Shown: positions 17,061 through 34,973 of the stretch, piece by piece | Layout: the number at the start of each line of letters is the position of its first letter | Position numbering within the stretch: the first letter of the stretch is position 1 | From: Sphaeroforma sirkka | Taxonomy: Eukaryota > Opisthokonta > Ichthyosporea > Ichthyophonida | Assembly (NCBI GenBank): GCA_001586965.3 | Contig: LUCW03000528.1 | Span: 1-64,000 of the forward strand | Direction: 5' to 3' | DNA length: 64,000 bases | The notes under the pieces: generated by a model | Database searches by the model: none | What the model saw: only the letters and a program-made list of their open reading frames with translations | What the model was told of the DNA's origin: nothing | Translations under genes and position numbers: made by a program

Positions 17061-18813
17061 ATCACATATGAGCTCTAGGCCAGTTTTGAGTTTACGGGTG
17101 CCGTGGGCAGGTCCGACGACTCTGATTGAGGAGTATTTATTTGGCAGCGAGTGTACCGAGTCAACAAAAAAAAAGTCATAAAAAGTATCAATAAGTATTA
17201 AAAGTCTACATGAAGGTATTTTTGTTCTGGAAAAATCGAATGAAACGTGTAATGTGACGTATTAAAGCCAACATTGGTGGAAGTGTATTTAGCAGCATAA
17301 TGATTAATGTCGGAAACGTGGCAAATTCCTGTTAGCTATAAATTGATTTCATACACACTACTACTTAATAGAGAACAAGACTTCAAGGCTCGATTATTGA
17401 AGCTATCTCACTTAGGATTCAAGTGATAATGAACACATTCACACACCTTTTATCATAACACTAAAAAAAAACACTTCAGAAGGCTATACTATAATAACTC
17501 ATCCTCAAGTATCACCACGTGGTTTTAGGGTTTAGGGTTAAGTTTAAAGGTGTATACATAGTGTCCTAAATTATACAAGTATAGTGTAATTATTTTAGGA
17601 GGCTGTGAATATAGGGTCACAACATAGCCTTCTTGTTTTTTTAAAAGGCTGTGGTATTTAGTAGGCCTTTTACTTTTTAATTGCATATCAAAATTTTCCA
17701 AACATGTATCTTGGGAAGTTGAAGATGTGGGGCTAAAATCTCCGTGTCTTCTTATCGCAGGAAATTCTCAAGTCTTCATATGCATCGAGTGCGGATCATA
17801 TTTAAACATCTCATGTTGGTTTGAAGGTAGGATTAGGCCCCAACATATGTTGTAAGATGTACGCCTCCGTTCCATGTCGAGTTTGCTTGCTCGCTTCTAC
17901 GTTTGGCATTGACTTTTGTTTCACAGGACTTGTATCAGCGACTGTATATTTGCGACATTCTCGAACATTCCGGAAAGCTTCTGTCGCAGAATTGTGAAAG
18001 GGATGTGAGGAATTGTATTTGGAAGTCGTATACAAAAGTTATACTTGCCACAATGAAATGAATGAAACCATCAGTCTTGCGTGTAGACGCAATCCTGTAA
18101 AGTTTAAAATCAATATCAATCTACATACAATTTTGCAATTAGGTCTTAAACCCTACAGGCTACAGCTCTTAAAATCGATATAGATATTTATAGATCAATC
18201 TATAATAATTTTTAGAAAAATAAACCTATGATATGCACATTATAATAGTTATATATATGCATGTTCCTATGCATACATACTTTTCACATATATGCATACA
18301 TGTGCATGTGCACATATAACCAAGACGCGTTAAGAGTTGAATAACTGCTGCTAATGTGTATGATCCAAAAGGCTATGTGTTCTTGCTCCTGCTTAAACCC
18401 CAGTATTCGCAGTCTTCCCCATAATGTTGTAACAATGCTAAAACCCTAAACCCAAAAGTATATTCTTGTTGGTTGAACTCTGGTATGTATTTATTTTTAA
18501 TAAAATAAAATAAATAAATTACATAGTCGTCACTCGACAGACTCTCGAGTCTCGACTTTCGTGAGTCGTCTGAGTAAAAAGCGTGTTGGATAGCTGCCAC
18601 TTTAGCCTGGCCACAGAACTGAGAGTACTATCAGCAATCAGACTATGTATTTATCAGTTCTATCTATGATACAACCCCTAAAACACTGACATATGTAGCA
18701 TCATGTACCAACAAACAAGAAGAGATCCAATAGCGATGTGGCCGAATCCAGTATTCCGTGCCTCTGCAGGAGGTTGTAGTTGTACACAAGTCTTCATTGA
18801 TGCCATGTGGTAC
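17061..18813. other. Intergenic region between ankyrin B and A
   Basis: Contains a TTTAGGG-like tract (about 17520-17545), a CCCTAAACCC tract (about 18442) and AT-rich DNA. Two minus-strand pieces have splice-like ends: 18523-18606 (AIQHAFYSDDSRKSR frame, GTAATT donor) and a CTTTACAG acceptor near 18095. They do not join into an open product, so I do not call a gene. Confidence 0.4.
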
Positions 18814-19268
18814 TCAGAGTGTCAGGTTGGGATCATCAAAAGCTCCTCTCTGTTGCATGGCTGCGTTGCGGTTTAATTTGCGTTGCAGTCGGGTGATGTG
18901 CTGCTGTTGCTGTACCACTGTTTTCTGCAGTCCTTTCACTCTCTCTTGCAGTTTACCGATTTCCCGTAGATGTGGTCAATAGGTACAAAGTCTCGAGATC
19001 TGCGGGTGTGCGGGTAGAGTGCACTGGGAATGATGAATTTGTTGTGGTTGCCATGGTATCGGATTATGATAATGGGTCTTATTACTATGTGCTAGCTGCA
19101 GACACTATATAGACATGTGCTGTACTGCTGTTTGTATTCAACATGTTTTTACGTGACATTAACGAAACTGGTAGATTTCCATGGAAACGAGATTAACAAA
19201 CAGTTCTGCCTACAACAGTACAATTCTGGGGCCGAAACAAGGTGAGCCATATATAGCACTTGGTATGC

Positions 19269-19305
<37 letters not shown>

Positions 19306-19329
19306 GTATACATATGCATATGCATATAT

Positions 19330-19363
<34 letters not shown>

Positions 19364-19386
19364 CATACATATATATATATATATAT

Positions 19387-19424
<38 letters not shown>

Positions 19425-20577
19425 TACATACATACATACATGTATGTATGTATGTATGTATACGTATATAATATGCAATGTATGTATGTATGTATGTATG
19501 TATCAATATGTATGTATGTATGTTATATATGTATGTTTGTATGTATTTGTATAGATATATATATATAGTAGTACAACTTAAATACACATATACGTATATA
19601 CATAGCAACTCAACATACATATACATGTGTACATACAAAGTATTACAATTGTTTTACATGGCATATCGTACGTAGTATGCAAGTATGCAGTCCAAACCCC
19701 AGATGCGAAGCTCGGATGTAACATACCTGACATGCTTCTATATCTCTATCCAATAGATCAACAATACCACCGTGGCCGTGCTGAAGGGCCAGTTTCCTTG
19801 GAGTTTGGCCTTTCTGCGGTTATGTGTGTTCAACCAATCGCAAATGAGAAATTTATAGGATTATGTATATATACACGTATATATATATATATATAGATAG
19901 ATACAATGGCACATTTGCACGTTCGCTAAATTACCTTGTTTATGGGTGCTGCTTCTGCGCCCAGATTCAGGAGCATATCCGTCAGCTCCACGTGGCCGCG
20001 ATTGCAAGTTTGATGTAGCGGCGTATTCCCCGGTCAGTGGTAGGCCGTTCGGGTGTGCTTATATTCAGTTGTAGTTTATGCGAGGATTGAGTGAATATAA
20101 CTGGCAAAGCTATGTGCACTGCAACTACAAAGTGTCAACAACAAAGACTGTATTTAGTATGCAGCCAGGGCTCGACCAATACATTAATGGATTTTTTCCG
20201 TAGTCAGACCTTATGCAAAAGCAGCCATGCGGTAATAACACATGTCCCGAACTTTGAATCCCAGTATTTTGCCACAGATCCATTCATACCTACCGTTAGC
20301 GTGACCAGATCCATGCGCCCTCCATTCGAAATCAATTCCTGGGCAATCGCGGCGTGTCCGTACTTGCAAGCATACTGCAAAGCTGTTCGACCCCACTAGG
20401 ACGAAGAAATAGACAGTTGTGTCAGACAAAGTCCATGAATAGTACACACTGGAGGACGTATCACGGCTCACAATGGGATTTGATTCAAACTATATATTTA
20501 TGTAGTTGTTTGTATGATTAATATGGTTATATGTGTATGGGCGAGTGTACACATGTATATCAGTTGGAATGAGTAGG

Positions 20578-20578
20578 A

Positions 20579-20620
<42 letters not shown>

Positions 20621-20640
20621 ATATATATGTTTATATATGC

Positions 20641-20737
<97 letters not shown>

Positions 20738-21940
20738 GTGCATATAATATTAATATATGTATATATATATATATATCATATATATATAATATATATATAT
20801 ATCAACATATATATACCACATATAATATATATAGTATATATATTATATATATATATATAATAATAATAATATATGTTATCATTATAATATGTATAATATC
20901 ATATATGTATGTATGCTTGTATATGTATGTATAATATGCATATACATATAATATAGCACGTACATATCATGCCGTAATATATGCATGCGCATGTACGCTA
21001 TCAATATGCATATAATAATAATATATTAATAATATAGTAACAATATTATAATGTATATATAATAATAACCAGCCAATAATATGTAATATGTACATAATAA
21101 CAATTGGTATGTGCACATAATAATAATATCCAATATGTATAGAATGCATTAAATGTGATTGCAATCAGGCAATATGTAATATATGTAATATGTGCACAAC
21201 ACAATAATGAAACATAAAATATGTGTTAATGTCATTGATGTATCATGTTGCATGCCAGTAACCAACATACAGTAATGCGTAACATAATAAGCATGTTGTA
21301 CACAATAATAATGTAATGTAATAATATACATATGGCATTAATAATAGCATGTAGCAATATGTAATAATATAATAATAATAATAATATAATATGACTAACC
21401 ATGTAATATAATATATTGTAATATACATATGGTATGTAATAATAATATTATTTGTTATATAATATTACATCAATAATACATATAATATTATTATATATAC
21501 ACAATATAATAATATTATATAATAACCATATTATGTATATAATAATATTATATATAATATCAATAATATTATTACACATATATAATGTCAATAATAATAA
21601 TATGTATGCCATGCATACATAATACCACGCATATGTATCAGCCAGCTATTGCGTTATTATGTCACAATATGTATGTATGTATTATTGTATATTATATATA
21701 TATAATAACATATTATAATATATAATATAATAACAATATAATATATATATATATATATAATAATATATATACATATGTATTATACATATATATGCACATA
21801 TTTTGTTTGTATATATATGTTTAAATTATACACACACACATCTCATATAATATATATATATATGCATATATGGGATAGCTATATATAGATGGTTGTATTT
21901 AATTATATATAGAAATCTGGCAGACCGAATTAGCCTTATT

Positions 21941-21960
<20 letters not shown>
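20578..21960. repeat. AT microsatellite island in ankyrin B intron
   Basis: (AT)n up to about 21800 with ATAATA tracts. It shares with the ankyrin A island the words AACCAGCCAATAATATGTA (about 21066) and GAAATCT then AGACCGAATT (about 21911). Confidence 0.9.
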
Positions 21961-21977
<17 letters not shown>

Positions 21978-22349
21978 ATAAGCATTTTAGATGTGTCTTT
22001 GTATGCGTACACATGTATTCTATATTATTGAGGAGCTACATCTACCAGTGTTACAAACAGGCTACAATTATAGAGATTTTCAGTACATATCAAGTGTACT
22101 ATCAGCTATAGAGTGAGCTCACCTTGTCAACGACATCCATATCGACCGATTTCTCTTAAAGGAAAACGACAACTTCTATATTTCCCATAGACTGAAGCGA
22201 TATGTAATGCCGTCTGTTTGTCGTACTGTTTATCGATTGTAGTTAAAATCAAGTGTGTGTATGGTAACGTGGAAGATGTATAGATTAGCCGCATATCTGA
22301 TAATAATCTTGAGTTCGTAGTAAAGACATACTATGCATACATACAAACA

Positions 22350-22351
22350 TA

Positions 22352-22406
<55 letters not shown>

Positions 22407-22430
22407 AAGATATATGCATATATTTTGTAT

Positions 22431-22495
<65 letters not shown>
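22350..22495. repeat. (AT)n and (AC)n microsatellites
   Basis: AT run, AC run, AT run in direct succession in a B-gene intron. Confidence 0.93.
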
Positions 22496-22496
<1 letters not shown>

Positions 22497-23940
22497 GTAT
22501 TGAACTATTGAACTATTGAGCTTGATTACAATCCTTCATATAGGAAAACATGAACGTGCTAAGGTTCAATTAATTATATCAACGAAGATGGTAAGTAGTA
22601 ATTGCTCAAAATCTCTTCGTCCGTTGAAGAACGTGATACTAGAGCCTTTACTATTACATCTTGAAGCCATCAATATTAAAAATCCACTTGCCAATAGAGT
22701 TTATTCGTATGCGTTTATAATATAGTTTGTATGCATAATTAAAAACCTACAATAAATTCTGCGAGAATTCTGCATCACCTGCTTATGCCATTACCTGAGC
22801 TAAAGACGGTGCCAAAATTTAGATGCGGTGGTCAATGTGATCAGTATTTTAATCTTTTCATGTTCGGATCATTACCGCGTTCGTAGATACGAGAATAGCA
22901 CCTCCACGTGGTAAGCACCAGGCATACGTTCCTTGCTTATACAGTCTAGGGCCGCTCCTTTTGATAGTAGCAACTCAACAATTTCTGTGTGTCCTTCTTC
23001 GCATGCCCGGTGTAATGGAGTGCAACCAATCTGCTAGATGTGTGCAATATCGAAGCGAGATATATGCCAAATTTTAGTACTCCACGTGTCACACTGGCGT
23101 CGCCATAGCAACGCTACTCGGCAGTACGGTGCGTGACTGTAACACATGACAGACGGGAAGTTTCTGCTTGCAACACAATATAGCTTAACCTGATCCTTAG
23201 CCTGCTCATTCGCACTATGGGCCACAAGAGCAGACGCAATCGCTGTGTGTCCATGGATGGACACTAGATGTAGCGGCGTCCGTTTGACCTGTAAAATGGA
23301 AATGAGAGACTCGTGAATCAGCTAGTTTGAATAGATGTGCGTGTTGGTACAAACATGCGTGTTTGTATGAATGCACTTGGTGTGCATCTTAATAGGCTAA
23401 TGAGATAATCAAGTGGCAGTTTTACGTTGTAGTATGTATGATGGTGACAAGTGTCCAGATATGTTCAGTGTAGACTGATACCCAGCTTTCGTTTCGTATC
23501 AAACGATGTATGTGCGGGGTGTGTGTGGGGAAGCTGTGTTGTTGAATCCATGTATGTGTCCTTGACAAGTTTCTTTCCACTCTTTGGGATCTTCTCTCTG
23601 ATGTTTCTTAGTAGAGTCGCCCAAGATAAATTCCCAAAGGGTGAGGAGAAAACTCGTTGAGGGAGTAGGCATAGGCACAAATGCAACATAAAGGTTTCAG
23701 TTTGAATGTGTATTTAATGCCGAAGTGCATTGTTTGCCTACATTGCTTAACAAACGCTTTAGAGGGTACTATCTGCATCATCTAATTGCAAGTTTACGAA
23801 GTAGCAATGAAGCTCAGGTGTGCAGATATACATAAAAGCACTTACGACATCAGTGGCCTCCAAATCAGCCTTTTTCGTTAGTAAGAAGTTGGTAGCATCT
23901 AGTAAACCGGCCTTGCAGGTCAAGTGAAGGGGGTGTATTT

Positions 23941-24035
23941 ATTCTGTATGTCGAAGGGAATTATAGCAATATAGCGCTCAGTTAGTATTTCTGTATGTAG
24001 AAGGCAATTATAGCAATATAGCGCTCAGTTAGTAC
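23941..24035 (-). repeat. 47-bp duplication carrying an acceptor of ankyrin B exon 2
   Basis: TTCTGTATGTCGAAGGGAAT and TTCTGTATGTAGAAGGCAAT head two near-identical copies (23943 and 23990), both ending AGCGCTCAGTTAGTA. On the minus strand each carries CATACAG, the exon 2 acceptor. Confidence 0.8.
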
Positions 24036-24744
24036 ATACAGAGGTACTTTTTCACTGTGGTGGTCAAAAGGAGAAGTGTTGAATGTGTCGAGTACTGACT
24101 TGTGTGCATTCGCGCAGTCGTGGTCAAGATCCGAACAGCTTGAGTAATGTAAAGTGCTTCTTGCACCATTTTGTAGTGGTATACTATGCCATCTAGCAAA
24201 TAGATAAACGAGTACAAAATGCTTACACCATCCGTGGTTGTTCTGTTTATATCTGGTTGCACCTACACGATCTTCTTCAAGACAGTCACATCTCCCTTCT
24301 TCGCCGCGTGAATCATATTGTAGCACGGCTCAGCGAAAGTTAGACTCACTTTATCACACTGGTTAGGAATACACTATCACTGTGTATAGAAATATAAAGC
24401 ATGTTGTAATTCCACTCGGGAAATACGAGCCCGGGTAGACTGACAACCGGAATAGTAGCCCTCGGTCTGTAGAGGACTACAATTAGGTGTATCTGTATAA
24501 TCAGTAAAGTTAAAAGTAGTTAACATATCGTGTGCAAAATGAAGGCGTCACGCCAGTCCAACGAGGGTCCATTGTTGCAATGTGATGTATGTCGGTGTGA
24601 TGGATGATCTATCGGCAAGAGTTGAGCACAGATACTCGATATTGTATACATATACAAAGCACAGCACATACTCGTGTATATCGGACGCAGGTGATAAGGC
24701 AGATGTCAGCCTGTCACTGTGATTTTGCGGCGATATTAACACTA

Positions 24745-24840
24745 CTTTAGGGTTTTAGGGTTTTAGGGGTGTAGGGTTTTAAGGGTGTAGGGTTTCTGTT
24801 TTAGGGCACCATAATTGTTTTAGGGTTCAGGGTTTTAAAA
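24745..24840 (+). repeat. TTTAGGG-like interstitial telomeric tract
   Basis: Successive TTTAGGGTTTTAGGGTTTTA and GTGTAGGGTTTTAAGGG variants, the densest such tract in the window. Confidence 0.8.
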
Positions 24841-25183
24841 TCGGTAGGCTGTCTCTACTCTAAGTCTCTACTACATAGTATTTAAATAGACGCTGAGCCC
24901 TTGTTTGCGCACATCTGTAGGAAACAGTATATAAATATAGCACATCCTCAAAGGTTTACCTCACTAATTAGCAAATCCATTGTACTTCATATTCGCACGT
25001 CCCGTATACTTGTTAGCATGTCCAGGCCGCTGGACCCAGAAACAAACTTGCCCAAGGACACAGGATAGCTCGCATGCGTCATACAGCACACATCACACAT
25101 CACGCAAATCATAAACCAACCATCACACATCCTTATTGCTTGGTATAAATAAACAATGTTTTGATAATAGAATGGATCTCTAC

Positions 25184-25322
25184 CTGAAGATGTGAATATG
25201 GCGAGAGGAATTTTCGCGTGGGACCTCCATGCAAGGTGGGCAACCATGGTCTTAGCGAAATAGTATATTTCAACCAAAATGACGTCTGATTTGATGTGTT
25301 TCATGCGGTTTCGGTAGTTAAT
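25184..25322 (-). other. Possible exon of unrecognised gene
   Basis: Open minus-strand segment of 139 nt (INYRNRMKHIKSDVILVEI, then MVAHLAWRSHAKIPL) with a good acceptor (TGTGTTTCAG) and donor (TCAG|GTAGAG). It lies between the end of ankyrin C and the start of B. No family recognised and no partner exon found. Confidence 0.3.
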
Positions 25323-25786
25323 CTGAAACACAAGCAAATAAGTGATAATTATGATGTACTTTCGATAACACCAGACCTCACACAGAAAAATTTCCTCGTC
25401 ATGCACAGCTTCCTCATCTATCTATTCGACATTGAGTGTATTCCGAAGTTACTAGTGCCTGTTACTGTTCAGTTTCATTTCTTCTGAATATGTGGATGGC
25501 TTATTTAGTTATTCACGCTCACGATAAATACGGATGTTGATCTCGCTCGGTAGATAGCATTGTGAGCGTTTTATTGTCTTTGTGTATTGGGCGCACTCTC
25601 AGAGCAGTGAGAGCACTGCATACATGATCAACACAAATAAACTAACACAGTACCCGATTCTTGGGTTCTCTTTTTCTAGTAATTCGGGTTCTCTTTTCTT
25701 AGTAAATCGGCTTCTTTTATCCTCTACTAGTATATCAGATTGTCTTATGAACATCAACAGACAAGCGTTCGAAATGCTTTATTTGT

Positions 25787-29051
<3,265 letters not shown>

Positions 29052-29225
29052 TCTTACTGATTATTGGTACTAGAGTGGCGCTATTATGTTTCTGTCGAAC
29101 GATCACTGTGAAGCTTTGAAGTCCGATCAATAAAGATACACTCCTTTAAGTTGATGACACCGGTTTAAAAACATGCACTGCTAAAACCTCACCGATTATA
29201 TTTGGCGAAAATTGTCCAGTCCAAT

Positions 29226-29433
<208 letters not shown>

Positions 29434-29916
29434 TAGGAAGCTGTTTTACATATCAATCTTAAGATACACTGTCGCAAATTGTCATAAATTATTTAATATA
29501 AAGTAGCGAGTGTTTTATAATTAAACCCCAACATTTACGAATTGTCACACTCCGAGATGTATGTAGAATTAAATCTGAAAGTCGATTGTCATATGTTCAG
29601 ATGACACTAGTTAGATGCACTGTTCATCAACAATGTATCGGGAATCAAGCAGCAATGTAGAGATCCTAATTTAACAGTGACCTGCTGGGAACAATCATCC
29701 ACTCACACAATTCTTCGGAGTTTTTTTCAAGTAGGCCAAGAAACCCTTCGAATTTTTTTATTATACTGTTGCGAATTTTATAAGTTGCCAGTATCATGTT
29801 TTTGAGCTTTAGAGATGTGACACTCTATCTACAAGATGTCGCTGGTGTCTGCTAATCGACAATTCCTGTGCAGTCACAGACTGCACAACAATCTGGTTAA
29901 TCCGTGCGCGAAAAGC

Positions 29917-30880
29917 TCAAAATGGAACATTTGATAAGAGGTCGCAGCGTACAAGACACTCAGCACGTCCACGTGCAGGTCCGGTTGGAAGTCCCATTTG
30001 CAGCTGATTCACAAACTCGGCGTCTTCATCGAATGTTGCCTCTGGTGCTTCACTTGGTAGGTTTCCTAAAACTCCAGACACGACCAGTAGCCCTGCGTCT
30101 GAATCGTCAAGCATCGAGATATACCCTGCAGGCTCACAGCCCATGTTCTGTTGATAGTGAATCAGTCCTTGAGGGAAGAATGTGGACTGGTCTACTAGTG
30201 ACAAAGCCTGAATGAAAATAAAAGTTGAGATTTTAACTACAGTCAGACTCTACAAAATGGAATCGGGTATTGACAAAACCGTGATAGTCATTTGTCTATA
30301 TAGTATTAAATAGTGTTCCAGGATTACACAATGGGGGTTGTTCAAGTCAGAAGCTTTTAGTTATCCCTATCTAGACGAATAACTTACCGATTGTGAGCGC
30401 GCCTTCGATTATATAAATAGATTCGGTACCTCGCGGGTGAATATGTGGTAGATTAGTTCCGCATGGTGCGATGTGGAATCGAGTATGAGTCATTTTGGCG
30501 ACCTGCATCACTGGTACGTTGTTTCTGTTGGCAGCTTGCACTGTGCCGCCTAATTCCGTTGCCCCGGGTAAAGTAGAGTAGTCGATGACAAAATCTTCGG
30601 CGTCAAAGTTGTTCAAGAAATCATTAAATCCTAGTTGGGCACCGTTTACACTGCTGTTTTCTGTGTCATCATCCCCCGATTTGTTACTGCCCACATTCTC
30701 CTCGCAGTTCACCCATCGTCTTTCGCTGCATGTGCACGTGAGAGTGGTGCCCACCGCGCGCTCGCTTTCTGCATACGTATTACCGCGGTACTTGCAAATC
30801 TGTCCGCTGGACCGCCCTTCAACGGAAGTGCCAGTCAAGGCCAAGGCGGCGATAACGATGATTGTGCGTACTAGACTCAT
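29917..30880 (-). CDS. Secreted germin-like cupin with N-terminal Cys-rich module, copy 1
   Basis: About 256 residues from exons 30880-30388 and about 30194-29917 (TGA stop). Signal peptide MSLVRTIIVIAALALTG, then a small C-x(25)-C-x-C-x(8)-C module (CKYRGNTY ... LTCTCSERRWVNC) like VWC/fibronectin type I repeats, an acidic linker, and a germin-type cupin. Box 1 PHIHPRGTESIYIIEG carries the two His and the Glu that bind manganese in germins; box 2 FFPQGLIHYQQN carries the third His. Germins act in the extracellular matrix as oxalate oxidase or superoxide dismutase; the activity here is not known. Exon 1 ends with a GTAAGT donor, leaving one base. The CATTCAG acceptor at 30208 would give GFVT and then a shifted frame, because about 32 nt present in copy 2 are missing. 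A second acceptor, CACTAG at 30195, restores the frame and loses about 16 residues between the boxes. Confidence 0.78.
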
Positions 30881-30965
30881 GTTTGTTGGTTTAATTGAGA
30901 GTAGGTTAAAAAATATGTATATCGTGTTGGCAGAGAAAATTGATTCGAGTGTTGTTCAACCTGTA

Positions 30966-30972
30966 CTTTATA
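30966..30972 (-). promoter_or_regulatory. TATA box of germin-like copy 1
   Basis: TATAAAG on the minus strand, about 90 nt upstream of the ATG at 30880, the same spacing as in copy 2. Confidence 0.55.
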
Positions 30973-31213
30973 TTTCTTTCATTATAGAAGTAGAGTGGTA
31001 TCTTCTGCTTTGTGAGTTAGCCGTGTGATGTTCCGACGTTTCGCACTAAGAACTATATGAATGACCCGCACCCTAGTGTAATGATACAACAGGTACGCGC
31101 AAAATAGAACTTCTTCATGGAGCCTTCTCCCATGCCTTGAATCTCAAACATCATTATAAATAAGTCATGTACACATTATCGGCGGGAATCCGCTTGAATC
31201 ATCATTCAGTCAT

Positions 31214-31358
31214 TTACAAGATATCGCCAGCCTCATTTGTCCAGGTAGCACCGTGAGTAGTATATACCTTTACTCTTGAGTTGCCTTCGAAATGATAGGT
31301 CGTAGTGCATTTCCACACATATACATGAGCCACTCTCGGATCTAGATTCTTGTGTTGC
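31214..31358 (-). other. Possible terminal exon of unrecognised gene
   Basis: Minus-strand frame QHKNLDPRVAHVYVWK, CTTTYHFEGNSRVKVY, TNEAGDIL-stop with a usable acceptor (ATTACCAG). A diverged partial copy of its first part lies at about 31437-31475. Composition looks coding, but no family or upstream exon was found. Confidence 0.3.
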
Positions 31359-31479
31359 CTGGTAATATATTTATAAATATTTATATATATCGAAATGATG
31401 GAACATTCTTTGGTTATTTTCCACAGCAAGTATACATTATACAGGAGCCACTGGGATCCCGGATCTGTATTCTGGTGAA

Positions 31480-33310
31480 ATAACTCAGTAAAAATAAAAT
31501 TTTAATACAAAACTAAATGGCTATTTAAAAACATGGCCGTCTTTTGAAATGGCCTTTTGTCCGTCATGGCTAAAACTCTAATAGTGGCACTGAGCCTGAG
31601 GGTCAGGACTATAAATGACTATAAATTGACTACATAGGTGACATAGCTCAGTAACTGTAGCCTGGCAGTTGTCCAGTGCATATAGTTTTGAAACATATGC
31701 ACTAAAATATTTAAAAAATAACCTTTGCAAGTTGGCCATCTAGATGGCTAACTGTCCGTCAGCCATGTCCTTCTGAAACACGTCAGCTGTATATTCTATT
31801 CTTTTATTTCTACTTGTCTCCCCCGGTCCTCCCAGGATGAATGGACTTTTTGTGCAAATCACAAGGTAAATAAACATCCTTCTTGTCTCCGCTTTCGCCC
31901 CTCTTTCGGGAGACTCAAGAGAGGGAATCCGGAGCCAGAAGTAACCATTTTCGGGTTTCCACTTTCCATTCAGACGAAGTCTAATCTGAAAAGTGAAAAC
32001 TCAGGAGTCAGCAGACTTCCACAGGGCAGAGGGTCATTGGACAAATGAGAATTTATGAGCCTATGGGCTATGAGGGTCATCGGTCAGATGATTATGATGC
32101 TTGATGTGAAAGTGCCACACATTCTCTGCATTCATATTTTTGTTTTTTAAAATAAATGTATAAAAAAACAAAAAGTATGTGAAAATAAAATAAATGCCTC
32201 CCGCAGATGATGTTTTTTTATAATAGTTTCCTTTTTTAAGAAAAGCAAATAATAGTTCAAAAAGTTCTATTGTAAATATTGTTTTTTTATAATAGTTTCC
32301 TTTTTTAAGAAAAGCAAATAATAGTTCAAAAAGTTCTATTGTAAATATTGTTTTTTTTATAATAGTTTCCTTTTTTTTAAGAAAAGCAAATAATAGTTCA
32401 AAAAGTTCTATTGTAAATATTTGTTTAAAAAAAATCAAGAGAAGTTTTCATTTTGATTTTTCACCGAAAATATGTATTTGTTCTATGTTTCTATTGAATT
32501 ATATCAAAATGAATCGTTACAACTGTTAGTTGCTAGGTGAATAATTGAGAGTTGAAATCATTACCAATCAGTGTATTTATTTAAGAATATATGTATTTTT
32601 TATCAGCCTTGCCTTTTTGAGAAAAAAAATAGATGAATATTATTTTTGAAAAACAATGAATAAAAGAGCCCTTGTGTTTAGTTTTACCGCAGGATGCGCC
32701 ACAGGATGCGCACGGAATTACAACCCCCATGAATATAGCCCATGCCTCTAAGGGGTTTATTTACAAGACCAAATTTTCCAAGGGCCAAAGCCTGACAATC
32801 TTCAGCACACAAAGGTAGAACTGAAAACGGGAAAAGCATGTACACGTAAAAGAAGCGATCATGTCGCCAAGTGAAGGTTCAAGCCTGTAGTATCTAACGT
32901 CTAAAGTACATGCCTGTTAGAAAAATGTAACCAGTATCTATGTAGTAACTAGAAACTCTTCAATATAAAAATGTAAATAGCAAATGTTTATCACCCTCGG
33001 CCAATAGGGCAATTTCTTGGTGTTGTTTTGAATGGATGGATACAGTACATTGCCCACGTGTATTCCGCATTAGATTGTAGGATGTGAAATTGTGAATGAC
33101 AGAGTATCCTCGTACTTTTCAATATCTAGTAATTTTCAATACCTTGGTATTTACATGGTTCCTGTTCGCAGACTGTAAGTCTCTCAGGTTGCCTCTTAGG
33201 TTAGTCTCTTTTGATTACCAACAGTCAATCCCTGAACTGCACTATAAAATGCACACAAAAGAAGATATCTTCTTCAGCTCACTAAGCTAGTATAGAGGGA
33301 TATCGCTGCT
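31480..33310. other. Intergenic region between the two germin-like genes
   Basis: No gene recognised. Contains repeated GGCC/ATGGC words at 31530-31790, a quasi-palindrome at about 31880-31920 (TCTTGTCTCC against GGGAGACTCAAGA), and a ~67-bp triplication described separately. Confidence 0.5.
32213..32430. repeat. ~67-bp tandem triplication
   Basis: Three near-identical copies of TTTATAATAGTTTCC, AAGAAAAGCAAATAATAG, TTCAAAAAGTTCTATTG, differing mainly in T-run length, hence young. Confidence 0.92.
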
Positions 33311-33317
33311 ACACGAC

Positions 33318-34328
<1,011 letters not shown>

Positions 34329-34973
34329 GAATCTTCTGTCTAAACCTGATGCTATCTCGAGAGATGTCGGTTCAAAAGACGGTCGAAGTCGGCAGCTTAG
34401 CCTAGTATATTAATGCAATTCGGAAGTACATCTTATCATCACTACGACTATGTTGTACACAACGCACACAGTTTATTTCGCCTATATCAGAAAGAATTGT
34501 GTGGGCATATTAGTGGATTTTGTCATATAGATACAGTTTAAAAATCATTCATATAATAGCAATGACTTATCTCGTGTTCTCTACACATGAATGAATTGTA
34601 TAAATATACAGATAATTACATCGGAACTTGTAAAAATGCAGAATAACTCAAATAAGATTTTTTATCTACGGGTAGTATGTCACACAAGCTTCTTAGTGTA
34701 CATCTGAGGGTTGCAAAGTTTGTATCTCATTAGTCTACTAATTTCTACATCACTTGTTTCACGAGTTGATTGACTTCTCATAGTCGCATCGAATAATGTT
34801 ATATCTTGTTTATTCTCGCGAAACCACAGGTTTGCGTGTGTATGGATTATAGTATTTTGAGCTGTGCGTGTGGGATGTTTTGAACCTCACACATGGGCCT
34901 GCCGCTATTGATATCTAAACTGGCTGTCCAGGCAATCACTGACTGTCTTCTGACGCCCTCATGAGGGGTAAGC

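Larger units (their letters stand above)
18814..24316 (-). pseudogene. Ankyrin-repeat plus coiled-coil gene B, decayed paralogue
   Basis: Exon remnants in order: 24316-24227 (MIHAAKKGDVTVLKKIV, 90 nt like exon 1 of A), 23943-23846, 23288-23190, 23030-22928, 22225-22123, 20395-20294, 20030-19935, 19813-19727 and a coiled-coil end at about 18975-18814 (LREIGKLQERVKGLQKT, then QQQQHITRLQRKL, TGA stop). Most hold one ankyrin repeat, for example IGCTPLHRACEEGHTEI. Defects I see: TAG in exon 1; an extra C before PLHLTC in exon 2; donor GAACGT where GTACGT would fit after 22932; a +1 shift and a TAA in exon 22225-22123; and no AG acceptor in front of GNTPLHQTC (20030) or the coiled coil, where in-frame TGA precedes instead. 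Clean housekeeping genes in the same window make assembly error less likely than decay. The host's own gene, homologous to A and C. Confidence 0.7.
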
